A stretch of 35,923 nucleotides of DNA from an uncultured Muribaculaceae bacterium (GCA_934590135.1 CAKTOT010000011.1:1-35923), one strand, 5' to 3'; shown: positions 7,086 through 16,899, counted from the stretch's first letter. Translations and numbers: made by a program. The notes: generated by a model from the letters alone, not told the origin.

Positions 7086-8822
7086 ATGATTTCGAAAATC
7101 TCAGAATATATAAAAGACAAAAGTCGTGCGCTATGGCAGTTGGTCATTTCGCCGGATTTTTGGGCGATAGTGCTTCCCATAGTGCTTATAGTGCCTAATG
7201 TCGGGCTTGTAATTACAGAGAGCGACAGTCTCGGATCCAAAATCACCAATATTCTGCTGCCTTTGGGCGTGTATTATATATTGTCCGGCCTTTCTATTCG
7301 TATCGGGCGCACGATATTGGCGATGCTGTTATTCATGATTCTCGGCGCATTCCAAGTTGTGCTGTTATACCTATATGGAGAGAGTATCATCGCCGTGGAT
7401 ATGTTCCTCAATTTGGTGACTACCAATGTGAGCGAGGCCTCCGAGTTGTTGTCAAATCTGAAGATGGCCATCTTCACCGTATGTATTATATATCTACCAT
7501 GTATTGCAGCCGGCATTTACTTGGCTGTCAAGCATCGCTATACTTCGGTGCATATATTACTGCGTTGTCGCCGTGCCGGCATCTGTATTTTGGTCTTAGG
7601 AGCGCTTTCGCTTATGAGTACATGGTTGGCTGATGATGAGTATCGTCCTCGTCGTCAGGTATTTCCGTATAATGTATGCGAAAATATGGTAACGGCGGTA
7701 CGTCGCACCCATGAATCCATCAAGTATTACACGACGTCCAATACATTTAGTTATCGGCCTGCTTCAACGCGTACCAAGGACTTGCGCGAGGTGTATGTAC
7801 TGGTGCTGGGTGAGACTTCACGTGCAGACAACTGGCAGATTATGGGGTATGGACGGCCCACCAATCCGAGATTGAAACGGCGTACCGACATATACACTTT
7901 TGATCATGTACTCAGCGAAATCAACACTACACACAAGAGCGTGCCAATGCTATTGAGTTATCTGACGCCCGAAACTTTCGGCGATTCGGTAGCGCATACG
8001 CGTAGTGTCCTGGCCGCTTTCAATGACTTAGGCTATCATACGGCATTTTTGTCTAATCAGCGTCGCAACCATTCATACATAGAGTATTACGGAGCCGAAG
8101 CACGTACTGTGCATTATATCTCAGATGATGGTGGCCCGCAATTGGACGGCAACTTATTGGCTCCGATGCAGCGTATCCTCGAGACATCGCCATCCAATAA
8201 GGTATTCATAGTGCTACATACATACGGCTCGCATTTCGAGTACAACAAGCGCTATCCGCGCGAGGAAGCCGTATTCCTTGACGATCGTGCTTCGGGCGCA
8301 TCGATGAAGAATCGCCCCGATTTGCTCAACGCTTATGACAATACCATCGTCTATACGGACAAACTTTTGGACAAGATCATTTTATCACTTGATTCGCTTG
8401 ACGTGCCCGCTGTAATGGTTTACACTTCGGATCACGGCGAAGACATTTTCGATGATTCTCGCGGACGCTTTTTGCATGCATCCCCCACGCCCACGTATTA
8501 CCAACTACATGTGCCTATGTTGCTGTGGACTTCGGGCGAGTATACAGTATTGTTCCCCGAAAAAATCAAAGCGATGCGACGTAATGCTCACAGCTATATA
8601 TCGTCTACGCGCAGCTTATTCCACACGATACTTGATATGGCCGGCATAGACAGCCCATACTATGACCCGTCACTATCGGTGATGTCGGGGGTATATCGTT
8701 CTCCGCAGGCGCGGTATCTCAATGACTACAACGAATCAATAATGATGAATTGCTCGGGTTTGCGTAGTCCTGACTTTGAGCAGATGCGGCGTCATGGATT
8801 CCCTGTTTTCCCGCCCGAATGA
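7086..8822 (+). CDS. EptA-type phosphoethanolamine transferase
   Basis: 578 residues from ATG 7086; an in-frame GTG at 7017 gives an unlikely extension. The N-terminal third holds about five membrane helices (for example AIVLPIVLIVPNVGLVI and TILAMLLFMILGAFQVVLLYL). The C-terminal periplasmic domain has the alkaline phosphatase/sulfatase fold of EptA/EptB. The nucleophile threonine is Thr244 in LGETSRADNW, followed by MGYGRPTNPRL. HTYGSHFEYNKRYP and SDHGED (D449-H450) supply the zinc ligands. The enzyme moves phosphoethanolamine from phosphatidylethanolamine to lipid A or another surface glycan in the inner membrane/periplasm, lowering negative charge. The closest relatives in function confer resistance to cationic peptides. 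The exact acceptor is not visible. A weak TAGTTTG element near 7013 may belong to its promoter. Confidence 0.9.
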   Translation: MISKISEYIKDKSRALWQLVISPDFWAIVLPIVLIVPNVGLVITESDSLGSKITNILLPLGVYYILSGLSIRIGRTILAMLLFMILGAFQVVLLYLYGESIIAVDMFLNLVTTNVSEASELLSNLKMAIFTVCIIYLPCIAAGIYLAVKHRYTSVHILLRCRRAGICILVLGALSLMSTWLADDEYRPRRQVFPYNVCENMVTAVRRTHESIKYYTTSNTFSYRPASTRTKDLREVYVLVLGETSRADNWQIMGYGRPTNPRLKRRTDIYTFDHVLSEINTTHKSVPMLLSYLTPETFGDSVAHTRSVLAAFNDLGYHTAFLSNQRRNHSYIEYYGAEARTVHYISDDGGPQLDGNLLAPMQRILETSPSNKVFIVLHTYGSHFEYNKRYPREEAVFLDDRASGASMKNRPDLLNAYDNTIVYTDKLLDKIILSLDSLDVPAVMVYTSDHGEDIFDDSRGRFLHASPTPTYYQLHVPMLLWTSGEYTVLFPEKIKAMRRNAHSYISSTRSLFHTILDMAGIDSPYYDPSLSVMSGVYRSPQARYLNDYNESIMMNCSGLRSPDFEQMRRHGFPVFPPE

Positions 8823-8968
8823 TTGTCTGCGATTATGCGAAGTAAAGGCAGAGCATCATATAGACAATAGGAGATAATAAGATATTACTGTCCGTTGTAA
8901 AGGCGCAAAAGCATCAGTGCGTGCATCGGCAGAATATAGATAGGCATAACGAGTAAGACACATGGGAT

Positions 8969-9442
8969 ATGAAGACGATACTGATGGCAGTAGGCACTAT
9001 GTCTGACACGTCATTACGCACAATCACCGAAAAGATGGTTGACCGCATAGGGCATTTCATGCCTTTCGAGTACCGCGAGTTGGCCGATGTCAAAGCTACT
9101 CGTTCGATGAGCGAGGACAAGCAAAAGGACATTGAGGGACAGCGTATACTCGCCGCAATAAGCCCCGGCGACTGTATGATACTATTAGACGAGCGAGGCA
9201 AGATGCTTACTTCGCGAGAATTTGCGGACGATATTCAGCGTAAGATGCTGATGTTGCAGCGTAACTTGGTGTTTGTTATCGGAGGACCATACGGATTCTC
9301 ATCGGATGTATATACACGTGCCGATGGGCGTTTGGCTCTGTCGCGTATGACAATGACTCATGAGATGGCGCGAATGTTTTTTGCCGAACAGTTGTATCGT
9401 GCCGTTACCATCATCAAAGGGCTGCCATATCACCACGATTGA
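8969..9442 (+). CDS. rlmH: 23S rRNA (pseudouridine(1915)-N3)-methyltransferase RlmH
   Basis: 157 residues, the standard length of RlmH (SPOUT class). ATG 8969 gives MKTILMAVGTMSD, the normal family start. The knotted AdoMet site is seen as FVIGGPYGFSSDVY (GGPYG at 105-109), then LSRMTMTHEMARMFFAEQLYRA and the conserved C-terminal end GLPYHHD with Tyr154 and His155. The enzyme methylates pseudouridine 1915 in helix 69 of 23S rRNA in assembled 70S ribosomes, in the cytoplasm. It follows the EptA-like gene by about 145 bases and converges with hemW. Confidence 0.97.
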   Translation: MKTILMAVGTMSDTSLRTITEKMVDRIGHFMPFEYRELADVKATRSMSEDKQKDIEGQRILAAISPGDCMILLDERGKMLTSREFADDIQRKMLMLQRNLVFVIGGPYGFSSDVYTRADGRLALSRMTMTHEMARMFFAEQLYRAVTIIKGLPYHHD

Positions 9443-9532
9443 TATTGCCTGATAGCGTGCAGTAGAAAGGATAATTGCGAAGCAGATATGATATTGCGAA
9501 GCGTGAAGATTGTTGCGCAATAGGTCGGTAGT

Positions 9533-10627
9533 CTATTGTGCGACAAGAAGGTCGCGTATGATAGCATCACTTACCAGCCACTTGGACTGAGGTATGCGTA
9601 TGGTAAAGCCTTCGCGCACCAAGGCATTGCATTGTGCCGCAAGGCTTTCGAACTCGTGACGGAAAGGCTCGGGCAGACGTCGAACGTCTAAGCCTGTGTC
9701 TGTGCGCAAGGCGGTAAATATCATGTCGTTGGCGCGGTCGGCATCGCTTTCCTCATCGATGTCGTACGCGGTGTGCCCCATATTAATATTATTAAGGTAA
9801 TGTGTCAGGTTGGGAGCGTTGACACGTCTCGTGTTTCCGTCCCAGCTATGTGCTCCCGGGCCCAATCCGATATAGGGTGTCATATCCCAGTAATGCGAAT
9901 TGTGTACGGCGTTATGTCCCGGTAGCGCAAAGTTAGAAATCTCGTAGTGTCGATATCCGGCCTGTGCCGTATACTCGCATAGTATGTCGTACATCCGGGC
10001 GTAAAGTTCGTCATCGGCCGGCTTCCATCGGCCGGCGGTGGCAGCTGCGTATAGGCGTGTGCCGGGCTCGAGAGACAATGCGTAGGCCGATAAGTGTTGC
10101 GGGTGTTGTTCGATGATTATTTTCAGTGTCTTACACCACGAACCAAGGTCCTGTTCGGGCAGCCCGTATATTACATCAAGACTTATTTCGGGAATGCCTG
10201 AATTGCGCAGTGTATCTATCGCATGAAGGGCTGTTGTGGCGTTATGGCGTCGCCCTATGCGCTTGAGGCACCTGTCATCAAGACTTTGAATGCCCATACT
10301 GATTCGGTTGATGCCTATATCGCGCCAAGCCCGGACGTTATCAGCATTGACATCTTCCGGATTGGCTTCGAGCGTAAATTCCTGCACATCTTGTGTCGGA
10401 AGCATCTTGATGATGCGATGTAACTGCGAGGACGTAAGTATAGAAGGTGTCCCGCCGCCTATGTATATTGTTCTTATTGGTTCGGATACTTCGTGGCGGC
10501 GTAGTTGCCATTCGGTGGATAGTGCGTGTATATATTCCTCGGCTGCTCGTATGTGTGGCATCGAGTAAAAGTCGCAGTAGGCGCATTTGCTGTGACAGAA
10601 TGGTATGTGTACGTATATTCCGGCCAT
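9533..10627 (-). CDS. hemW: Radical SAM heme chaperone HemW
   Basis: 364 residues with the radical SAM motif C11-x3-C15-x2-C18 in IPFCHSKCAYCDFYS. Other marks are TIYIGGGTPSIL, the EANPEDV and RISMGIQSLDD segments, and HYEISNFALPG further on, followed by the HNSHYW and GLGPGAHSW segments. These belong to HemW (the family often called oxygen-independent coproporphyrinogen oxidase-like), not to true HemN, which is longer and has a different N-terminus. HemW binds heme and delivers it to target proteins such as respiratory enzymes. The start lies 5 bases after the stop of the AddB-like gene, so the two are co-transcribed. Confidence 0.94.
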   Translation of the reverse strand: MAGIYVHIPFCHSKCAYCDFYSMPHIRAAEEYIHALSTEWQLRRHEVSEPIRTIYIGGGTPSILTSSQLHRIIKMLPTQDVQEFTLEANPEDVNADNVRAWRDIGINRISMGIQSLDDRCLKRIGRRHNATTALHAIDTLRNSGIPEISLDVIYGLPEQDLGSWCKTLKIIIEQHPQHLSAYALSLEPGTRLYAAATAGRWKPADDELYARMYDILCEYTAQAGYRHYEISNFALPGHNAVHNSHYWDMTPYIGLGPGAHSWDGNTRRVNAPNLTHYLNNINMGHTAYDIDEESDADRANDMIFTALRTDTGLDVRRLPEPFRHEFESLAAQCNALVREGFTIRIPQSKWLVSDAIIRDLLVAQ

Positions 10628-10632
10628 CGCAA

Positions 10633-13600
10633 CTATGATTTGACCTTACGATCGCATAGTTTTACAAAATCGCAGTATTCGCAGTTGCGTTGATCATCAG
10701 TCTGTGCAAATGGTGTATGGTCATCGAAAATCTCACCAATCATAGTCTCAAATCTCTCCATAAATTCAGCCACTTCTTCCTGTGTATGCGTCTGTAGAGG
10801 CGAAGACTTGCGCCCGCCTACCGAAATTTGGTCCACATTCGGGTCGAGATTATCTGTAAAAGATTTTCGGATGAGGTATATTTCGGGTTTGATGCCGTGT
10901 GATGATGGCTCGGCTCGACGTATCCAGTCATAATCGGCGTTGTCGGCAAATCGTTCGGATTTGTTAACCAATGCATCGGCCGGATTGTCTCGAACCATAT
11001 GCTCGAATGCGTAAGCATACGTCAGCAGCTGGAATATGGCATCATTGCGCTTGCCGGAGTTGCTGCTGAAGAGATGTGAGACGCTTGTCGCTTTGCGTTC
11101 GTCCTTCCCGGTTTTGTAGTCAATGAAGCGCAGTTTGTCATAACGTTCCATGCAGTCATCCGGACGCTCGTCTCCCGGTTCGGGGATCAGGTCTATGCGG
11201 TCGATGATGCCTTTGAAATTGAATGCGGTCTCCTCGGAGATTTTCCAATTGTATTGGAATTGGAATTCGGCAGCCTTGAATATGAAAGGCGTTTTGGTGC
11301 GTTCCTTCTCAAGTTGTCGGCGTATGAGCATCGCTATAAATTCGGACATAAGCTGCCCTTCGCCGGGCAGTGCGTTATACCCGACGCTCTTGTAGCGGCC
11401 GTTGTAGTAAATTTTGTCAATTTGGGCGGCTACAAGCGTTTGGATGTAATTCATACCCTTTTTAAGTATATCATCAATGACGGCCTTAGTGATTACGATG
11501 TCTTTATGCATCTCGAAAATGTCTTGCATCACGGCATGTACGATTGTGCCGTATGTAGATGGAGATATGTATGGCGTCACTTCATCATCGTCCTTAAAGC
11601 CGCAGATGCTGCCAAGAAAAAACATCAATGGACAAGCCAGATAATGCTTTAGAGCGGAAGGTGACAGATATTTGCCGTATTGTGTCGGTTTATTTTTGAA
11701 TGCATTCAACCGTGAGAGCACAAAGTCATCCTTAGGCATTTCAAACTTACGTGGCTGAGTCATTTGCAACTTTGGACGCAGTTGCTGATGGCGCACTTTC
11801 TCCTTGGGCAGGATGTGGCATAATTGCAGAAGGTATCTGGTGATTTCGCCCGACCCGGCTTGGCCTACGCGCGAATCATACACGAAGTAGATGCGACGGG
11901 CACAGTTGAGCAGGCGGAAAAGAAAGTATCCGTATTGGCTTTCGATATCGGCAGCCGTGGGCAATCCGTACCCGGCTCGGAGATTGGGCGGTATGATTGA
12001 ACGCAGTAGGTGGCGGCGAGGAAATACGCGCTCGTTGGCAGACATTACGATGACGTTGTCAAAATCGAGGTCGCGGGTCTCGAGTACGCCCATAATTTGT
12101 ATGCCGCTCAGGGGAGTCCCATTGAAGTTGAGGTTGAGGACGCTGAAGATGCGTTCTATTATGATAAAGTAACTTCTTTCGCCCGGTTCGATGTTGTATC
12201 GGCGAGCCATATTAAAGACGGATTGGATGGCATCGCGGTAGGCTTGTAGAATGCGCAGCTCATACGAAGACACGCCGATACCGTCTTGTTGCTCGTCTTC
12301 GAGGCCTTCGGCGTCCGTTTGTGCTTTGGCGTGAGCCGCGATCTCGGAGGATGAAGATGTATTGTCGTCCGCCCCGTCCGTGTCGGCGGTGACTTGTGCC
12401 GCACGTGTGCGTGCCAATTGTAATGTGAGGGAGTCAAGGACGTTGGTGAAATATTTTTCGACCAGCGACATGTCGCGGTCATTATCCACCTCTTCGAAAA
12501 TAGGAGCCAGTTGCGGTGCCACAGCCCTCAATTTTTCGGCGGTATATGTAAACTGGCGATCGTTGAGCATTTCGCGTAGTGCTACGCAGTCTTTGGCCGA
12601 AACTATTTGCGCATAATAGTTGTAGGCCAAGGCTTCGATGTCGCCGCGGTAGAATGTCCAGACATTGTTACGTTGACGCGCGTTGAGGTGCATTGAGACG
12701 ATGCGGCGTATCAGTGCGGCAAAGGGTGTCTGTCGGCATGGGATGCCCATGGTGACATTGAGAGGCCTAATGTCGGGGCTTATGGAGTACATCAATGGGG
12801 TGAGCAATGCGCTGTCGGGCATAACCACGGCGGTATTATCAGCTCTGCGGTTGAGCACGTGGTGACGCCCGTCGCGTTGCTTGGCCAGACTTTCCAAGAC
12901 GTTGCCTACGTATTTTGCCTGTAAGGTCTTGGATGGTACGCCAAGGATGTTGATTTCGGGTATTTGCCAATTCGTGATACGTTCGAAACCTTCAGGCATC
13001 GGATACTCGGAAGCGAGGGCCCGCAGACGCCTCAGCGTAGCGTTGTCCGCGTCACGTTCTTGCTGAGTCAGGCATTCCACCATATCCCAGAAGAATAGAG
13101 CCTTGTTGCGGTCGCGTAGAGATTTAAAGACTTCTTGTATGGCATTCGTGGAGCCGTCAATGCCGACAAAACAGATTTGGCTGTAGGGCGTACTTTCAGG
13201 ACTAATGGCGCGTATCTTTTCCACGGCGACACGCTGTATCTGTCCTTTGAGGCCACAGCCTTCGGCTGCAAGTCGAGAGGTATAGTGTCGGTATAGTTCG
13301 AGCATTATGGACCATAGCCGGACAAAACGTATCTGTATGCTTTCGGTTTCTTCGCCGTCTTCGTCATTCACATCATCCGTGCAGCTATTTCCGTAGTTGA
13401 TGTGTCGCCAGAAGTGGTCGTCGTCACTTTCGGGACAGCATCCAAGGATGCTTTGTACCGCACTTTTTTGCTCGGGAGTGAGGAAATTGCTCTTGATTTC
13501 TTTGTAGCGCTTGAGGTTTATAAAAAGTTGCTCCGGGTCGATGAGATATGCATCTACATCGCTGAAATCGTTGAGTATCATCTTGCCCAAATGAGCAAAA

Positions 13601-13926
13601 GTGTCAAAACTGAGCATTTTGTCCGGGTTGCCCCCGGCTTCGCAGAAGACGTGTCGGTACGAGTCATAGAGCGAGAATAGTGCTTCTATGGACATTACTT
13701 CGGTAAGCCCTGAAGTCTTTTCCAAAAATGCGGTAAGGGTCATCATCTTTGGCATGACTGTAGGGCACGTTAGGGCGTCTTTGAGATATGTACGTGCAAA
13801 TATAATACTACGCTTGTTCGGGAATATCATCCATATTCGGCTCATATCTCGAATGTTGCCGTTGGTCTCGCCTGTGGAGGCAATATATTTTGCCACGCGA
13901 CGTAGGAATCTATTGTCTTTAGCCAT
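10633..13926 (-). CDS. AddB-like PD-(D/E)XK nuclease
   Basis: 1097 residues. The N-terminal two thirds is a helicase-fold region without an obvious Walker A loop (start IWMIFPNKRSIIFARTYL, later VIVMSANERVFPRR, as in inactivated AddB helicase domains). The C-terminal RecB-type nuclease has GIIDRIDLIP and FIDYKTGKDER (about D925-K932), the metal-binding core. A cysteine in HYLACPLMFFL near residue 763 and three cysteines in NCEYCDFVKLC near 1080 match the four-cysteine iron-sulfur staple of AddB. In AddAB this subunit cuts the 5' strand and recognises Chi during double-strand break repair. The partner helicase-nuclease AddA is not adjacent. An Asp/Glu/Ser-rich linker occurs near residues 510-550. 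The gene is followed immediately by hemW and preceded by holB. Confidence 0.88.
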   Translation of the reverse strand: MAKDNRFLRRVAKYIASTGETNGNIRDMSRIWMIFPNKRSIIFARTYLKDALTCPTVMPKMMTLTAFLEKTSGLTEVMSIEALFSLYDSYRHVFCEAGGNPDKMLSFDTFAHLGKMILNDFSDVDAYLIDPEQLFINLKRYKEIKSNFLTPEQKSAVQSILGCCPESDDDHFWRHINYGNSCTDDVNDEDGEETESIQIRFVRLWSIMLELYRHYTSRLAAEGCGLKGQIQRVAVEKIRAISPESTPYSQICFVGIDGSTNAIQEVFKSLRDRNKALFFWDMVECLTQQERDADNATLRRLRALASEYPMPEGFERITNWQIPEINILGVPSKTLQAKYVGNVLESLAKQRDGRHHVLNRRADNTAVVMPDSALLTPLMYSISPDIRPLNVTMGIPCRQTPFAALIRRIVSMHLNARQRNNVWTFYRGDIEALAYNYYAQIVSAKDCVALREMLNDRQFTYTAEKLRAVAPQLAPIFEEVDNDRDMSLVEKYFTNVLDSLTLQLARTRAAQVTADTDGADDNTSSSSEIAAHAKAQTDAEGLEDEQQDGIGVSSYELRILQAYRDAIQSVFNMARRYNIEPGERSYFIIIERIFSVLNLNFNGTPLSGIQIMGVLETRDLDFDNVIVMSANERVFPRRHLLRSIIPPNLRAGYGLPTAADIESQYGYFLFRLLNCARRIYFVYDSRVGQAGSGEITRYLLQLCHILPKEKVRHQQLRPKLQMTQPRKFEMPKDDFVLSRLNAFKNKPTQYGKYLSPSALKHYLACPLMFFLGSICGFKDDDEVTPYISPSTYGTIVHAVMQDIFEMHKDIVITKAVIDDILKKGMNYIQTLVAAQIDKIYYNGRYKSVGYNALPGEGQLMSEFIAMLIRRQLEKERTKTPFIFKAAEFQFQYNWKISEETAFNFKGIIDRIDLIPEPGDERPDDCMERYDKLRFIDYKTGKDERKATSVSHLFSSNSGKRNDAIFQLLTYAYAFEHMVRDNPADALVNKSERFADNADYDWIRRAEPSSHGIKPEIYLIRKSFTDNLDPNVDQISVGGRKSSPLQTHTQEEVAEFMERFETMIGEIFDDHTPFAQTDDQRNCEYCDFVKLCDRKVKS

Positions 13927-14049
13927 ATCTTTTGGAAATGCAGGAAGTAAGTGTTGACGCGTTTTGAGTTTCCGATTGTGCTACGGTTTGTTACTGCTAT
14001 CGGCGTCCGTATTCGGCACCATGGCGGCACGTTCGTGTATTTTTAGACT

Positions 14050-15174
14050 TTATTTTTTGATAAGCAGCAGAATAATCGTGATTGTTATATCGAAGAGAAC
14101 AATCTTGGCGTTGGCGTTTGCGGCAATGTCTGCGGCTGCGTTGTTGATGGTTTGGAATAGACCCACGGCGTTTTTTTCGTTGATGAAAGGCGAAAATCTG
14201 ATGCTGAATTCGCTTTCGCGGTCAGTCATGACATTGAGACGCGGGTCGTGTAGATTGTTGATAAAGTTTTCGCGTATCATTCGGCTGCAATATGCAAGAA
14301 AGCGTAGTATACCTTCGCGCTTTTCGGCGGCGACTTCGACGGACCACGCCTTGAGAGCGCGTACGTCTCGTTGGTAAGCACTGCGCATCAGGCTTTTGAA
14401 CCATTCGAGATATTTGTCCGTATCATCGTGCGTCGCGCTCAGAGCCAATGCACGATTGATGCTGCCTTGAGCCAGTACGGCCACACGCATAGCCGCTGCG
14501 GACTCCAGTGATGTGACCTTGGATATGTATGCAGCTACCTCATCATCACTATATCGGTGAACCTTGATTCGCTGTACGCGCGAATATATAGTAGGCAGTA
14601 TTTCGCGCGGGTTGTCTGAGGTCATAATGAACAGTGTGTCCGGGTATGGTTCCTCGACTATTTTCAGCATTTTGTTGGCTGTATCTTCGTTCATACGCTC
14701 GGGCAGCCACATCAGCACGCTTTTGTATCGAGCCGAGTGCGAGGTGTAAGATAGACGACGTATGAGCTCGTTGCCCTCCTCGACATAAAACTTAGGTTGA
14801 GCGTTGGTGTTATCCAACATTGCCGGCCATCGGTCAAAGTCCATAAATGGGTTTTGATCCATGAATGTATTGAATTCCTGCCGGAAATCATCGCTGATTG
14901 TAGGTTTGCTGTTTTTCTTAGCAACTGGGAAAGAGTAGAGCGTGTCTATAAACTGATGCGCTTGATGTTGGCGACATGCCGGGCAGGTGCCGCAGCTGTC
15001 ACCATCGTGCCGATTGTCGCATTGGATGTATTGAGCCAATGCGCGAGCCAATGCAAATTTACCACAACCTTCGGGTCCTTCGAGCAGCAGCGCATGCGGC
15101 AGTCGTCCGCTGTCCACCATTTGTACAAGATCGTGTTTGATGTCACTATGTCCCGGGATATCGGCAAATCTCAT
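14050..15174 (-). CDS. holB: DNA polymerase III subunit delta' (clamp loader)
   Basis: 374 residues, AAA+ clamp-loader fold. The Walker A loop is GPEGCGKF (33-40). A zinc module made of C52, C61, C64 and C67 (SCGTCPAC) follows, as in delta' and gamma/tau. SVLMWLPERMNEDTANKMLKIVEEP is the sensor region and resembles delta'. FIMTSDNPREILPTIYSRVQRI contains the SRV (SRC-like) arginine-finger segment. The protein is part of the complex that loads the beta clamp. It starts 5 bases after the mlaF stop and is therefore in the mlaE-mlaF-holB operon. The retained Walker A motif is more like bacterial delta' proteins outside the enterics; whether it hydrolyses ATP is unknown. Confidence 0.93.
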   Translation of the reverse strand: MRFADIPGHSDIKHDLVQMVDSGRLPHALLLEGPEGCGKFALARALAQYIQCDNRHDGDSCGTCPACRQHQAHQFIDTLYSFPVAKKNSKPTISDDFRQEFNTFMDQNPFMDFDRWPAMLDNTNAQPKFYVEEGNELIRRLSYTSHSARYKSVLMWLPERMNEDTANKMLKIVEEPYPDTLFIMTSDNPREILPTIYSRVQRIKVHRYSDDEVAAYISKVTSLESAAAMRVAVLAQGSINRALALSATHDDTDKYLEWFKSLMRSAYQRDVRALKAWSVEVAAEKREGILRFLAYCSRMIRENFINNLHDPRLNVMTDRESEFSIRFSPFINEKNAVGLFQTINNAAADIAANANAKIVLFDITITIILLLIKK

Positions 15175-15179
15175 GGTTT

Positions 15180-15995
15180 TCAGCGTTTTTGGTTGTCAAT
15201 GGTATGGCGTCGGGCGGCGCCTACGGCGTTAAGGCCATATTTGACAATGTATTCTTTGACTTCTTGGAAGAGGTCGGTGGCAAAGACAAAGTCGTTGAGT
15301 GCCTGATTGTCGGACGAAAATATCAGGTCCTTATTGCCGGTCCATTCGCAATACCCCTTGTTGATGAATATGATGTTTTCGCCGATGCCGAGTACCGAGT
15401 TCATATCGTGGGTGTTGATGACGGTAGTGATATTGTATTCGTGCGTGATGTCGCTGAGCAGTTCGTCTATGAGTATTGATGTCTTAGGGTCGAGACCGCT
15501 GTTGGGTTCATCGCAAAACAGATAGCGCGGATTAAGTGCTATGGCGCGTGCTATGGCAACGCGTTTTTGCATACCGCCCGATATTTCACTGGGATACTTG
15601 TTCTCGGCGCCCAGCAGGTTGACGCGCTCAAGGCAGAACATAGCGCGTTCGCGTATCTCGGCCTGGCTTTTGGAGGTAAACATCACCAGCGGGAACATGA
15701 CGTTGCCCAATACGGTCTCGCTATCGAAGAGTGCCGAACCTTGGAAGAGCATACCGATTTCCTGTCGCAGGTCCTTGCGCTGCTGCCGATCCATAGATAT
15801 GACGTCGCGGCCGTCAAATAGAATCTCACCGCTCTCGGGAGTGAGCAGTCCTACCAGCGACTTCATGAGCACGGTCTTACCCGAACCGCTCTGTCCGATG
15901 ATAAGGTTGGTCTTACCGGTGGCGAAAGTGGCGCTGACTTCGTGCAGCACGGTGCGCCCGTCAAAGGATTTTGTAATGTCTTTTACCTCAATCAT
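15180..15995 (-). CDS. mlaF: ABC transporter ATP-binding protein, MlaF type
   Basis: 271 residues. Walker A GQSGSGKT (34-41), Q-loop LFQGSALFDSETV (84-96), signature SGGMQKR (139-145), Walker B LFCDEPNSGLDP and the switch histidine in INTHDM. The Q-loop FQGSALFDS and the SGGM signature are specific for the MlaF/Mkl family. That family powers phospholipid movement between inner and outer membrane with MlaE. The gene overlaps mlaE by 4 bases (ATGA), so translation is coupled. A C-terminal extension of about 25 residues ends in a basic tail. Confidence 0.94.
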   Translation of the reverse strand: MIEVKDITKSFDGRTVLHEVSATFATGKTNLIIGQSGSGKTVLMKSLVGLLTPESGEILFDGRDVISMDRQQRKDLRQEIGMLFQGSALFDSETVLGNVMFPLVMFTSKSQAEIRERAMFCLERVNLLGAENKYPSEISGGMQKRVAIARAIALNPRYLFCDEPNSGLDPKTSILIDELLSDITHEYNITTVINTHDMNSVLGIGENIIFINKGYCEWTGNKDLIFSSDNQALNDFVFATDLFQEVKEYIVKYGLNAVGAARRHTIDNQKR

Positions 15996-16741
15996 TGCAG
16001 TAAGAGTTTGGTCAACAGAACGTCGAACATTAATATTAATATGCTGCTGGACACAACGCCGTTGGTGCTGGCTTTGCCTACTTCAAGCGCGCCGCCTTTG
16101 ACGTTGTAGCCATAGAATGACGATACCGAGGTGATTATAAACGAGAAAACCAAGCACTTTATCAGGCCGTACCATACGTACCACTCATTGAAAAGTGCCT
16201 GCAATCCGTAGACATAACGTGATATGGTAATAATGTCCGTAAAGACTGCTACCAAGTATCCGCCGACGAAGGCGGTGCCTATGGAGAATATTACCAGAAC
16301 CGGCATAAACAGCAGAAATCCCAAAACTTTGGGTAATACCAGATAGCTGGCCGAATTGACGCCCATAATCTCGAGGGCATCAATCTGTTCGGTTACGCGC
16401 ATGGTACCTATCTCGGAGGCGATATTGGATCCGACTTTGCCAGCAAGTATCAGGCATAATATCGAGTTGGAGAATTCAAGAAGCACGATGTCACGTGTGG
16501 CCAGGCCTACAGTGTAGCTCGGAATGAGCGGTGATGCTATGTTCAGCTGCATTTGAATGGCGATGACGGCGCCGATAAATACCGAAATAATCATTACCAA
16601 TGGTATTGAATCAATACCCAGTTTCATGATTTCGGCTACTGTGCGCTTGAGAAACACCCTCCACTTCTCCGGTAGGGAGAATACGCGCTGCATAAATATA
16701 CAGTAGCGTCCGAAGGTGGCTAATGAATTGGCTAAAAGCAT
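15992..16741 (-). CDS. mlaE: MlaE-type lipid transport permease
   Basis: 249 residues, five or so hydrophobic helices, with the MlaE family sequence VFIGAVIAIQMQLNIA and the conserved segment AGKVGSNIASEIGTMRVTEQIDALEIMGVNS, followed by LVLPKVLGFLLFMPVL. MlaE forms the inner membrane channel of the Mla lipid transport system and works with MlaF on the cytoplasmic side. The substrate-binding MlaD protein normally bridging the periplasm is not adjacent here. The C-terminus YGYNVKGGALEVGKASTNGVV matches the family end. The ATP-binding gene overlaps by 4 bases. A promoter is seen about 130 bases upstream. Confidence 0.95.
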   Translation of the reverse strand: MLLANSLATFGRYCIFMQRVFSLPEKWRVFLKRTVAEIMKLGIDSIPLVMIISVFIGAVIAIQMQLNIASPLIPSYTVGLATRDIVLLEFSNSILCLILAGKVGSNIASEIGTMRVTEQIDALEIMGVNSASYLVLPKVLGFLLFMPVLVIFSIGTAFVGGYLVAVFTDIITISRYVYGLQALFNEWYVWYGLIKCLVFSFIITSVSSFYGYNVKGGALEVGKASTNGVVSSSILILMFDVLLTKLLLQ

Positions 16742-16867
16742 ATTATAGTGTTATCTTGTTCGTGAATATATTGCGTGGCCTTGAGGCGTGGCTTATGGTA
16801 ACCTCTTACAAGTATGGCATACTCCGTATAGCGTATCGTACGTGCGTGCTCTCGGCCAAACATTGTA

Positions 16868-16899
16868 CAAAAATACGTTTTTTTGGCGAATGAGCCAAG
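16868..16899 (-). promoter_or_regulatory. Bacteroidetes-type promoter for mlaE-mlaF-holB
   Basis: On the minus strand CTTG (16899-16896), 20 bases, TATTTTTG (16875-16868). The -7 box fits TAnnTTTG; the -33 box differs at one base. Predicted leader is about 120 bases. Confidence 0.6.

Noticed and set aside
14797..15306. 169-codon frame across holB and mlaF on the plus strand
   Set aside because: It crosses two overlapping certain genes in antisense; no independent support.
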